From Litorimonas sp965205225 (lineage in GTDB: Bacteria > Pseudomonadota > Alphaproteobacteria > Caulobacterales > Maricaulaceae): a stretch of 64,000 bases of DNA. The position numbers and the translations under genes are program-made. Below, in pieces: positions 17,220 to 24,831 of this stretch. The first letter of the stretch is position 1. Every line of letters begins with the position of its first letter. The notes under the pieces were generated by a model. It was given only the letters and a program-made list of their open reading frames with translations. It did not search any database and was not told the origin of the DNA. The stretch covers positions 1,736,001-1,800,000 of the forward strand of contig CBDBFZ010000003.1 in the NCBI GenBank assembly GCA_965205225.1, read 5' to 3'.

Positions 17220-17669
17220 ATGACGAAGACATTGCTGAGCGGCACAGCCGCCCTGGCCATCCTGCTTGCAGCTCCTAGCGCCTTTGCTCAGGACGCCATG
17301 ACAGATGAAGCCATGACGGATGAAGCCATGACGGATGAAGCCATGACGGATGAAGCCATGATGGATGAAGCCATGACGGATGAAGCCATGACGGATGAAG
17401 CCATGACGGATGAAGCCATGACGGATGAAGCCATGACGGATGAAGCCATGACGGATGAAGCCATGATGGATGAAGCCATGATGGATGACGCCATGATGGA
17501 TGACGCCATGATGGATGACGCCATGACGGATGACGCCATGACAGATGACGCCATGATGGATGACGCCATGACGGATGACGCCATGACGGATGACGCCATG
17601 ATGGATGACGCCATGACGGATGAAGCCATGGTGGATGAAGCCATGGTGGATGAAGCCATGACGCTGTAG
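17220..17669 (+). CDS. Secreted pentapeptide (M-x-D-[ED]-A) repeat protein, prematurely stopped
   Basis: A 149-residue product with a clean Sec signal peptide (LLSGTAALAILLAAPSAFAQ) followed by 24 tandem copies of a five-residue unit, MTDEA, MMDEA, MTDDA, MMDDA or MVDEA. It is thus an extremely acidic, Met-rich periplasmic or secreted polypeptide. ATG 17220 is preceded by GAGAGGGAA. The frame ends in MTL-stop just after the last unit, but the sequence beyond continues as coding in another frame (see 17663-17809), so the natural product is probably longer. Similar Met/Asp-rich repeat proteins could bind metal ions; that is a guess. It stands alone, after the lipid A operon. Confidence 0.7.
   Translation: MTKTLLSGTAALAILLAAPSAFAQDAMTDEAMTDEAMTDEAMTDEAMMDEAMTDEAMTDEAMTDEAMTDEAMTDEAMTDEAMMDEAMMDDAMMDDAMMDDAMTDDAMTDDAMMDDAMTDDAMTDDAMMDDAMTDEAMVDEAMVDEAMTL
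17298..17657 (+). repeat. 24 x 15-bp tandem coding repeat
   Basis: Perfect 15-bp periodicity, consensus ATGACGGATGAAGCC, with small variants (ATG for ACG, GAC for GAA, GTG). Variants are clustered: DEA units dominate the first half and DDA units the second, as expected from local unit duplication. Because 15 is a multiple of three, gain or loss of whole units keeps the frame. Confidence 0.95.
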
Positions 17670-17809
17670 ACGACGACGCGGACGCGGTCGACATGGATGT
17701 GGACGTCAACGCGAATGCGAGCGCAACAGTCGCCTGCCCGGAAGGCACCGAAGCTCAGAACGACGGCACCTCCTGCATGGGCACAGGCGACTGGTCACCA
17801 GAAGACTAG
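17663..17809 (+). pseudogene. Out-of-frame C-terminal part of the repeat protein
   Basis: Shifted by one frame relative to the repeat, this reads DAVDDDADAVDMDVDVNANA, then SATVACPEGTEAQNDGTSCM and GTGDWSPED to TAG 17807-17809. The two cysteines and acidic lead-in look like a real C-terminal domain. In frame it would follow a DDA unit naturally: the bases GATGACGCTGTAGAC read D-D-A-V-D. The present junction CCATGACGCTGTAG may have arisen by a deletion between out-of-register ATGACG words. Confidence 0.6.
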
Positions 17810-17870
17810 CCTGCTCTGGTGATATGTGAATTGCGAAGGGTTTCCAGCGATAGCCGGAAGCCGGTTTTCT

Positions 17871-18185
17871 TTAGGATGAACGCCGCCCACACTTTGCGTC
17901 CCATTCTTCAAACTCATGGGCGATGCAGCGTTCAATGAGTTTTCGCCAGACAGGTTCGGCAATATCGGCGGACAGACCCTGTGCCCGCGCCTCACCCAGC
18001 ACTTTGCTGACCACATCTTCGATCCGGTCAGCATCATAGACAGTATCGCGGTTTGGTTTTATCCGCGCCGCCGCATTCACGTAGCCCTGCCTGAGCACCA
18101 GCAGACGCACCAGTTCGCGATCGATCGCATCCACGCCCTCACGGACATCGATCATGGTTCGGCACTCTTCAGGCTGCTTAGCCAT
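17871..18185 (-). CDS. Chorismate mutase (AroQ fold)
   Basis: A 104-residue all-helical chorismate mutase-domain protein: VREGVDAIDRELVRLLVLRQ (helix 1 with the active-site Arg and DRELV pattern), AAARIKPNRDTVYDADRIED, and a third helix with PVWRKLIERCIAHEF. It converts chorismate to prephenate on the way to Phe/Tyr; related AroQ-type enzymes act as isochorismate pyruvate-lyases, and sequence alone does not exclude that. It lacks a signal peptide. The start ATG (fwd 18183-18185) overlaps the end of the M23-like gene by eight bases, so they are probably co-transcribed. An internal ATG ten codons in is an alternative. Confidence 0.8.
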   Translation of the reverse strand: MAKQPEECRTMIDVREGVDAIDRELVRLLVLRQGYVNAAARIKPNRDTVYDADRIEDVVSKVLGEARAQGLSADIAEPVWRKLIERCIAHEFEEWDAKCGRRSS

Positions 18186-19197
18186 GATCGCTATGCTCTT
18201 TCGGCCAGTCCGTCAGCAATTCTGGATCAAGATTACGCCCGCGCCATTTCAGGCGCCAGCAGAGATGGGATCCCGTTGAACGGCCCCGGGTACCGACTGT
18301 TCCGATCTGCTCGCCCTGTTTCACGGGCTGACCCGCTTCGACCAAAACCGTGTCATTGTGAAGGTAGTAGCTGATCAGACCTTGCCCGTGATCGATCAGG
18401 ATCAGAGACCCTTCGAAATACATGTCGTCATCAGCCATGGAGACGATGCCGTCAGCCGAGGCGAGGATCGGCGTGCCCTTGGGCGCGGCCAGATCAACAC
18501 CGAAGTGAGGTCGTTTCGGCTCGCCATTCAGGACGCGCTGTGCCCCGAAATTGGTTGTCTTTATATGGTCAGCGACGGGATAGATAAATCCATCCTTGAA
18601 GCCGATTTCTTCAACGTTCGACGCAAACCCGATCTTTTTGCGTGCGGTCGCTGTGCGGATGCGCGTCAGCTCTTCTTCCGTATACTCGCTGACCATGTTC
18701 TTCGGCAGACCATCGATCCGGGAAATGTCATAGTTTCGCGGCTCTATGGTGAAATTCACCCGGTGCTCACCAACACGGACAAAGGCCGCGGGTTCATCGC
18801 GGTCAAACCCGATGATAATGACTCCGTTTGCGTCCGCTTTCTGGACATATGTGTCGTCCTCAGCCCGGCCAATTTCCACAGCGGCATCGGGAGCGGTTCT
18901 GCAAATGACCATCCCGCCCTGTTGGGTAATGCCGTGGCAGGAAAGACCAACAGATTTTGAGGCACGCCTGATTGTTTCCTCTATCCTAGATTTGATTTCG
19001 TCCGTCGTCACAGGCGGGCAATCGCTAGTGTCAGCGCATTTTCTAGAAACACCAAAGAACAAGCCCGCCCCGTCTTCGATGGTACCTTGATGAGAAACTA
19101 CAAACTCGTCAGGCTTGTCATGTTCTTGCGGAAGCTGCGCTTTGGCTATTCCAAAGGCCACCAAGACAAAAGTCGCAATTGTCAGGATTGACTTCAT
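18178..19197 (-). CDS. M23-family (LytM-like) peptidase homologue with altered zinc motif
   Basis: A 339-residue exported protein: signal peptide (ILTIATFVLVAFGIAKAQ), a 200-residue unassigned N-terminal part with four cysteines, and a C-terminal LytM domain. The first zinc motif is intact (HFGVDLAAPKGTPILASADG), and the barrel continues normally (LILIDHGQGLISYYLHNDTV, QPVKQGEQIGTVGTRGRSTG). The final motif, normally HLHFE or HLHW, is HLCWRLKWRGRNLDP, so the second His of HxH, a zinc ligand, is Cys. Such variants may be inactive or act as regulators of amidases, like EnvC/NlpD. It lies between DUF2093 (ATGA overlap at 19194-19197) and chorismate mutase. Confidence 0.8.
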   Translation of the reverse strand: MKSILTIATFVLVAFGIAKAQLPQEHDKPDEFVVSHQGTIEDGAGLFFGVSRKCADTSDCPPVTTDEIKSRIEETIRRASKSVGLSCHGITQQGGMVICRTAPDAAVEIGRAEDDTYVQKADANGVIIIGFDRDEPAAFVRVGEHRVNFTIEPRNYDISRIDGLPKNMVSEYTEEELTRIRTATARKKIGFASNVEEIGFKDGFIYPVADHIKTTNFGAQRVLNGEPKRPHFGVDLAAPKGTPILASADGIVSMADDDMYFEGSLILIDHGQGLISYYLHNDTVLVEAGQPVKQGEQIGTVGTRGRSTGSHLCWRLKWRGRNLDPELLTDWPKEHSDHG

Positions 19198-19406
19198 ACC
19201 GCGCCTGCCCGCTGAAAGCCCGTCAAAGCCGCCCCTGCATCCTTATAGGCTTCCTGCCGCTCATCGTTCCAGTAGCGGAGTTCTTCCAGCGGGATCTTTT
19301 CACCCGATACGGCGCAAGTGACATAGTCGCCGCCTTCAAGTATGGTAAAATCATTACTGCCAAAGTGGAGCTGGGCTTCACCCTGTTTCTGAAAGAACAT
19401 ATTCAT
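19194..19406 (-). CDS. DUF2093 family protein
   Basis: A short protein of about 70 residues with the DUF2093 core: AQLHFGSNDFTILEGGDYVT, CAVSGEKIPLEELRYWNDER and QEAY. The Cys in CAVSG and the LRYW motif are typical. Its role is unknown; in many alphaproteobacteria it lies downstream of xseA, as here. The open frame extends to 19544, but homology begins at the Met at fwd 19404-19406 (or the next at 19398-19400), and the upstream extension would overlap xseA. Confidence 0.75.
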   Translation of the reverse strand: MNMFFQKQGEAQLHFGSNDFTILEGGDYVTCAVSGEKIPLEELRYWNDERQEAYKDAGAALTGFQRAGAV

Positions 19407-19464
19407 GCCCTCGACATAGAGGCCGCCGCCGAAATTAAAACAGCGGCACTCAGAATAGCCCAAC

Positions 19465-20880
19465 TCAGAACAGAGAGGGTTGTGGGTCACCAGGTCTGGT
19501 TTTTCGGGTTCTCGCCAATTTTTTACGCGTTGTCGCCCCTTCAATTACGGCCGACCGTTTGCCATCGGCAAATATGAGGGACACGGACTGACCCGGCTGC
19601 ATCGCTTCCGCCGAACGGATAACAGCGCCATTTGCACCCGTAACCATCGCATATCCCCGTGCCAACACGCCCTGATAGCTATAGGCATTCAGCAGTGCAG
19701 ACGCCTGATCCAGTCGCCGTACCTTGTCACTCAGATTCCTTCGACTTGCCATCGCCAACGCCTCAGCCGCACGCGCAATATCTTTCGATTGATCATCGAC
19801 CCGGCAACGTAGCTGTGCAGTTCCGCTGGATGTAAGCCTGGACCCCAGCGAACCTAATTTGGTGACCTTGGGATCAAGCAACCGCTCCAGAGACGGCAGC
19901 CTTGCAGCATCCAACCGTTGATATGGCGGTCCCAGAATGGTGTTCAAATTGGGCAAACGCGATGCGCTGAACCGAACCTTGCGGTCTTTCACGCTGCGCC
20001 GTAACCCGCGCGTCAACCGCAGGCCGAGATCCGCGATCGTTTCCAGCCAGTCGTCGCGCACGGGCACCGCGACTTCTGCCGCTCCGGTCGGTGTCGGGGC
20101 TCGTTGGTCCGACACATAATCGATTAGCGTCCAGTCCGTCTCGTGACCGACGGCGGAGATCAAGGGAATAGCCGAATTCACAGCGGCGCGAACAACGATT
20201 TCCTCGTTGAAGCACCAGAGATCTTCCAGCGACCCACCGCCGCGTGCCACGATCAGCACATCCGGTCTTGGGAAACCCTCCGCATGGTTGAACCCGGTAA
20301 TGGCTCCGGCAATTTGTTGTGCCGCTTTATCGCCCTGAACCAGGACGGGCCAGACCAATACGTGAGCGGGAAAACGGTCCGAAACACGGTGCAGAATATC
20401 GCGGATCACCGCGCCTGTCAGTGATGTCACGACGCCGATCGTCTTGGGCATGAAGGGCAGTGCGCGTTTTCGATCCGCTTCAAATAAACCCTCAGCGGCC
20501 AAGGTTTTCTTGCGCCGCTCCAGCAGCGCCATCAGCGCACCTTCGCCAGCCAGCTCCATGCTCTCGATCACCAGCTGATAGTTGGACCGGCCCGGATAGG
20601 TGCTCATCTTACCTTCGACGATCACTTCCATGCCTTCCTCAGGCCGCATGGACAGGCGGGACATGGTTCCCTTCCAGATGATCGAATTGATAACCGCGCG
20701 ATCGTCTTTCATGTCCAGATAGCAGTGGCCGGATTTGGCAATCGTGACACGGCCCAGCTCTCCACGCACCCGAACACGCCCGAACGATTCCTCAATCGTG
20801 CGTTTGATGTTCCCGGCCAGCTCCGAGACAGTGAATTCAGGCGTATTGGTCACAAGCTGCCTCTCTACCGCCAATGTCAT
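19465..20880 (-). CDS. xseA: Exodeoxyribonuclease VII large subunit
   Basis: The large subunit of ExoVII, which degrades single-stranded DNA from both ends together with XseB. About 471 residues: an N-terminal OB fold (EFTVSELAGNIKRTIEESFG, RVRVRGELGRV, SGHCYLDMKDDRAVINSIIW), then the catalytic region with GVVTSLTGAVIRDILHRVSD, RPDVLIVARGGGSLEDLWCF, AVGHETDWTLIDYVSDQRAP and TPTGAAEVAVP, and a long helical arm ending in GYAMVTGANGAVIRSAEAMQ. The C-terminal arm is complete. I prefer ATG at fwd 20878-20880; a TTG three codons upstream is also in frame. It is divergent from the TSUP permease gene with under 50 bases between them. Confidence 0.93.
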   Translation of the reverse strand: MTLAVERQLVTNTPEFTVSELAGNIKRTIEESFGRVRVRGELGRVTIAKSGHCYLDMKDDRAVINSIIWKGTMSRLSMRPEEGMEVIVEGKMSTYPGRSNYQLVIESMELAGEGALMALLERRKKTLAAEGLFEADRKRALPFMPKTIGVVTSLTGAVIRDILHRVSDRFPAHVLVWPVLVQGDKAAQQIAGAITGFNHAEGFPRPDVLIVARGGGSLEDLWCFNEEIVVRAAVNSAIPLISAVGHETDWTLIDYVSDQRAPTPTGAAEVAVPVRDDWLETIADLGLRLTRGLRRSVKDRKVRFSASRLPNLNTILGPPYQRLDAARLPSLERLLDPKVTKLGSLGSRLTSSGTAQLRCRVDDQSKDIARAAEALAMASRRNLSDKVRRLDQASALLNAYSYQGVLARGYAMVTGANGAVIRSAEAMQPGQSVSLIFADGKRSAVIEGATTRKKLARTRKTRPGDPQPSLF

Positions 20881-20927
20881 CGCGGACAAGGTTGGATTAT
20901 CATATGAGTAAGGCTTAAGCCCTGCGT

Positions 20928-21677
20928 GTGAATCCCTTTGCCATCATCATTGCTGCCGCTTTTTTGACCGCCATCATCTCTGGCCTGTTCGGCATGGCAG
21001 GCGGTCTTGTGTTCATGGGCGTCATCGCCATTTTCCTCTGTGTCGCCGAAGCTATGGTGGTCCACGGCGCGGTGCAGTCCGTATCCAACAGCTATCGGGC
21101 ATTTCTACTCAAGGATGATGTGCGCCGAGACATTCTGGGATGGACGGCTCTTGGCGCTCTGCCCGCCGCCTTGCTGATGCTCTCCGTCAGCTTCCTGCCC
21201 TCCAAAGCTGAACTTTATCTGGCACTCGGCCTCCTCCCGCTCCTGCTATGGTTACCCAGACGATGGCTCGCCGGAGATGCACAGAAACCGGCCCATGCCG
21301 TACTGTGCGGCGCTATGGTAATGGGATTGAATCTGTCCGCCGGCGTAGCGGGACCGGCACTGGACTTCTTCTATGTAAAGACCCGCCTGACGCGGCAGCA
21401 GATTGTCGCGACCAAAGCCGTGACCATGTTTGCCAGCCATCTGGTCAAGATGGTCTATTTCGGCATCCCGCTCGCGCGCGGCGCAGGTCTCGCGGGGCTT
21501 CCACCCTGGTGGGTATTTGCCGCGGCCATTCCGGCTGTCATGGCTGGGACATTTATTGGAACGCGGCTACTGCACCGCTTCTTCGATGTTGGGTTCAAGC
21601 GTTACACCCGCATCCTCGTGACCGTGATAGGCGGGGTCTATGTCTGGCGCGGCGTGTCGCTACTCGCTTTTGCCTGA
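20928..21677 (+). CDS. TSUP/TauE-SafE family membrane permease
   Basis: A 249-residue inner-membrane protein with about eight hydrophobic segments and the family's SGLFGMAGGLVFMG near the N-terminus and an internal counterpart region (MGLNLSAGVAGPALDFFYVK). TSUP proteins export or import sulfur-containing or organic anions such as sulfite and sulfonates; the substrate here is unknown. GTG 20928 is chosen because the first membrane segment starts at once after it. The 3' end overlaps the decayed EamA gene by 40 bases in convergent orientation. Confidence 0.82.
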   Translation: MNPFAIIIAAAFLTAIISGLFGMAGGLVFMGVIAIFLCVAEAMVVHGAVQSVSNSYRAFLLKDDVRRDILGWTALGALPAALLMLSVSFLPSKAELYLALGLLPLLLWLPRRWLAGDAQKPAHAVLCGAMVMGLNLSAGVAGPALDFFYVKTRLTRQQIVATKAVTMFASHLVKMVYFGIPLARGAGLAGLPPWWVFAAAIPAVMAGTFIGTRLLHRFFDVGFKRYTRILVTVIGGVYVWRGVSLLAFA

Positions 21678-22645
21678 CCGAGCCGGGTGTAGAGCGCGAT
21701 CCCTGACAGGGTGATCAATGTACCAATGCCGTCCCAGACCCCAAAGGGTTCGCCCAACACAATGATGGCTGCGACAATCGTCGCGAGCGGGCCCAACCAT
21801 ACCGAGAATCGCGACCAGTTGCGCCCCGATCCGTCCAATGGCGATATTGATGAAGAAGCTGGGCAGCAGGGTACAGAAAAGCGCCAGAATGATCGCGATG
21901 AGCCAGATCTCACGCGGCAGTCGCAAGGCTTCGATCATGCCGTCCAGACCACCACTGGAAATCAGAAAATGGACCATCAGCGCGGTGGCCGCGCCTATCA
22001 TGGCCAGACAGGTAAACAACTGCGCCCAATCCGGTCGACAAACCCCTTTGCTATCAGCTGGAACAGCGCAAATAACGCGGCACAGAGCAAAATCAGTCCA
22101 ATCCCGAACCAGAAGATTATCGGACTGCGTGATATCCCCGCCGACGAAAATAACTGCCAGGCCCGAATAAGTCATTGAGACCGACGCCAAACTACCCTTG
22201 GTAATCCGTCCGCCAAAGAAGAGCGCGCCGAAAATCATCACAAAGGCGGGATAGGTAAAGAGCAGCAGTCGTTCCAGCTGGGCTGTGATATGCTTGAGGC
22301 CCTGAAAATCCAGAAAAGTGCAGACATAATAGGTCAGCATCCCAGCTAGCATGGCCGCGCCTGTTTCCCGCCATCCGATCCGGCACTCACCTGCACGCCG
22401 CGCAATCAGCAAGATCGCGACATAGACGGGGAACGACAGGCCATACGCAACATCATCAGCGTCACCGTAGGTAAGTCGGGAACGACCTCATAAACCATTT
22501 TCACCAATACAGCTTTCATCGAAAACAGGACGGCGCCGGTAATACCCAGCACAATTCCGACTCCGTCGAGCCGAGCGGCCCCGCCGGGTAAAACGGCCTC
22601 ACCCATTGCTGCTGTACTTTGCACTTCCCGGAAGGAGGTCTTCAT
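21638..22645 (-). pseudogene. EamA/DMT-family transporter, several frameshifts
   Basis: Pieces of one 10-helix EamA permease occur in order in different frames. The start (22645) gives GVGIVLGITGAVLFSMKAVL and TLMMLRMA, then slips near 22440; the next piece is FPVYVAILLIARRAGECRIG. Between about 22030 and 22115 the plausible frame is another one (FGIGLILLCAALFALFQLIA), flanked by two compensating shifts; near 21800 an extra C in CCC moves the end (PLATIVAAIIVLGEPFGVWD) into yet another frame, stopping at 21638. Four lesions make it inactive unless they are sequencing errors. The 22440 slip fits loss of a 7-bp repeat (GTATGGC). The ATG overlaps the tadA stop (ATGA). Confidence 0.8.
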
Positions 22646-23106
22646 TTTCGGCGCACGCGGAAAAAGTTGCGGAGTTGATCTGCCGCAACGTCCGCACCCA
22701 GACCCGTATCAACCTTTGGACGGTGATTGCAGGACGGCACATCAAAGAATTGAACCCCGCTTTCAACCGCGCCGCCTTTCGGATCGGAGGTAGCGTAAAG
22801 CAAACGCGCAATCCGAGCATTGGCGATAGCCGAGGCGCACATGGTGCAGGGTTCCAGCGTCACATAGAGCGTATGTCCTGGCAGGCGATAATTGCCGATA
22901 GCTTCACAGGCTATCCGGATTGCCAGCACTTCCGCATGCGCCGTCGGATCATGCCGCGCGATCGAGGCATTGGCGGCTTCCGCCACAATCTGTCCGTCCG
23001 CATTGGTGATGACCGCGCCGACGGGCACTTCGCCAACCGCAGCCGCAGCTTGCGCTAGCGCTAAGGCGCGGTCCATATGCGCGCGGTCGCTGTCATGAAT
23101 AGTCAT
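22642..23106 (-). CDS. tadA: tRNA-specific adenosine deaminase
   Basis: A 154-residue zinc deaminase that converts A34 to inosine in tRNA-Arg(ACG). The catalytic signature is complete: HAEVLAIRIA (His ligand and the proton-shuttling Glu) at about residues 57-66, and TLEPCTMCASAIANARI with the two Cys ligands. GEVPVGAVI, NYRLPGHTLYVTLEPC and DPKGGAVESGVQFF are typical of TadA rather than other CDA-fold enzymes. Length is normal. It faces the RluB-type gene across 26 bases and is followed, with ATGA overlap, by the broken EamA gene. Confidence 0.93.
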   Translation of the reverse strand: MTIHDSDRAHMDRALALAQAAAAVGEVPVGAVITNADGQIVAEAANASIARHDPTAHAEVLAIRIACEAIGNYRLPGHTLYVTLEPCTMCASAIANARIARLLYATSDPKGGAVESGVQFFDVPSCNHRPKVDTGLGADVAADQLRNFFRVRRK

Positions 23107-23132
23107 GTCGCGCTATGTGTTGGGATAGACCT

Positions 23133-24134
23133 ATGGTCAAGCCAGAAGACAGTTCTGAGCGGATCGCCAAGCGCCTCGCCCGCGCGGGTGTTGCGTCCCG
23201 CCGCGAAGCCGAACGGGTGATTGAAGCGGGCCGCGTCAGCGTCAATGGCAAGCGCTTGACAACGCCGGCGTTCAAGGTGACCGCGAAAGATCGGATCGAG
23301 GTGGATGATAAACCGCTCGCCGCTATAGAACCGACCCGCCTCTGGCGCTATCACAAGCCGCTAGGACTCGTGACCAGTCATAAAGATGAGCGCAACCGGA
23401 AAACAGTGTTCGATTTGCTGCCGGAAGAGATGCCGCGCGTCATCAGCGTCGGACGGCTAGATTTGACCAGCGAAGGTCTGCTGCTGCTCACGAACGACGG
23501 AGAACTGGCCCGGCAGCTAGAACTGCCCAGCACGGGGTTTAGTCGCAAGTATCGCGCGCGCGCCTATGGCAAGACTACGCAGGAGAGGCTCGACACACTC
23601 AAGGCTGGCATTGAAATTGACGGCGTTAAGACAGGGCCCATCAAAGCCACGCTGGAGAGCGAGCGCGGCGATAATGTCTGGGTGCAGATCGTGATCCGCG
23701 AAGGCAAGAACAGGGAGGTACGGCGCGCGCTGAAGATGCTGGACCTGCACGTGAACCGCCTCATCAGAACCAGCTACGGACCCTTTCAATTGCTGAGCCT
23801 GCAACGTGGCGCGGTTGAGGAAGTCAAACGTAAGACCATCCGCGATCAACTGGGCCACCTGATCGAGATTCCACCGGAACAGGATCGTCATAAGCGCAAG
23901 CCAGCCAAACGCGGCACCCATGCCTCAGCCAAGGCCCGGACAGATGTAAAACCGAGCGCGAACAGAAAACCGGGCGCGAACAGAAAACCGATCGCCAAGG
24001 ACGCGGCCGCGCAAAACGCCAAACGTCCCCCGCCTAAAAAAAGAGCCGCACGACAAGCGGCAAACCGTCCCAAGTCGAACCGATCCAAGTCGAACCGATC
24101 CAAGTCGAACCGATCCAAACCGACTCGCAGATGA
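23133..24134 (+). CDS. RluB/RsuA-family ribosomal pseudouridine synthase
   Basis: A 333-residue enzyme: N-terminal S4 RNA-binding domain (RIAKRLARAGVASRREAERV, GRVSVNGKRL) and an RsuA-type catalytic domain with LPRLDxxxEGLLLLT here as VISVGRLDLTSEGLLLLTND (catalytic Asp in GRLD), then GFSRKYRARAYG and NREVRRALKMLDLHVNRLIR. It is most like RluB, which modifies 23S rRNA position 2605, but related RluE/RluF or RsuA targets are possible. The last ~80 residues are a Lys/Arg/Asn/Pro-rich tail ending in three copies of KSNRS encoded by 15-bp repeats (about 24074-24118). ATG 23133 fits the S4 start. The stop overlaps the rsmD ATG. Confidence 0.88.
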   Translation: MVKPEDSSERIAKRLARAGVASRREAERVIEAGRVSVNGKRLTTPAFKVTAKDRIEVDDKPLAAIEPTRLWRYHKPLGLVTSHKDERNRKTVFDLLPEEMPRVISVGRLDLTSEGLLLLTNDGELARQLELPSTGFSRKYRARAYGKTTQERLDTLKAGIEIDGVKTGPIKATLESERGDNVWVQIVIREGKNREVRRALKMLDLHVNRLIRTSYGPFQLLSLQRGAVEEVKRKTIRDQLGHLIEIPPEQDRHKRKPAKRGTHASAKARTDVKPSANRKPGANRKPIAKDAAAQNAKRPPPKKRAARQAANRPKSNRSKSNRSKSNRSKPTRR

Positions 24135-24685
24135 GGATCGTATCTGGAGATAATCGCGGACGCACCATTGCCACGCCGGACGGACGCAACACGCGCCCGA
24201 CGAGCGATCAAACCCGCGAGTCAATCTTCAACATTCTTGATCATGCCGATTGGTCCCCGCCGCTTGACAGCGCAATTGTCATGGACGTTTTTGCGGGCTC
24301 CGGCGCGCTCGGGCTGGAAGCGCTCAGCCGCGGCGCAGATTTCTGCGTTTTTGTCGAACGCCACCCGCAGGCCCTCGCCGCGATCCGTCGCAACTTTGAT
24401 CATTTCGGGCTGGGCGATGAAGCCCGCATTCACCGATTTGATGCTACAAAACTGAAACTCGCGCCCGGCAACCGTCCTAAACCCTTCACCCATGTTTTTC
24501 TGGATCCCCCCTATGGCAGAGGACTCTGGTCGCCTGTGCTGCGCCGCTTGCCGCAATATCTGGCGGAAGACGGGGTCGTGATCCTTGAGGAAATGCGGGA
24601 CGCGGAGATCGCGCCGAGAGGCTGGGACATTGTGTCCGACAAGATATGGGGCACGGCGCGCGTGCTGTTTCTGATGCAGACTTAA
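24131..24685 (+). CDS. rsmD: 16S rRNA (guanine(966)-N2)-methyltransferase
   Basis: A 184-residue SAM-dependent methyltransferase of the RsmD family. The opening MRIVSGDNRGRTIATPDGRN and RPTSDQTRESIFNIL are diagnostic; motif I is VMDVFAGSGALGLEALSRGA, and the catalytic DPPY lies in VFLDPPYGRGLW. Length is normal. It begins inside the stop of the pseudouridine synthase gene (ATGA at 24131-24134), so both rRNA modification genes form one unit. 146 bases without a supported gene follow before the convergent mutL end. Confidence 0.93.
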   Translation: MRIVSGDNRGRTIATPDGRNTRPTSDQTRESIFNILDHADWSPPLDSAIVMDVFAGSGALGLEALSRGADFCVFVERHPQALAAIRRNFDHFGLGDEARIHRFDATKLKLAPGNRPKPFTHVFLDPPYGRGLWSPVLRRLPQYLAEDGVVILEEMRDAEIAPRGWDIVSDKIWGTARVLFLMQT

Positions 24686-24831
24686 GTCAGAACGCCGTTA
24701 ACCTGATCATTCCCTATTCCTGCTAAATGGCGATCTGGGAGGGCTGAAAGGTGAACGATCTTATCGAACAGGCAACATTATTGATGATGACGGACCGCGC
24801 GCAGGATCAATCGATCAGAGACGAACTGATA

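Noticed and set aside
17275..17748. Minus-strand open frames with HPSWL or MASSV repeats opposite the pentapeptide repeat
   Set aside because: Complement of a 15-bp repeat in phase; repetition in every frame is automatic.
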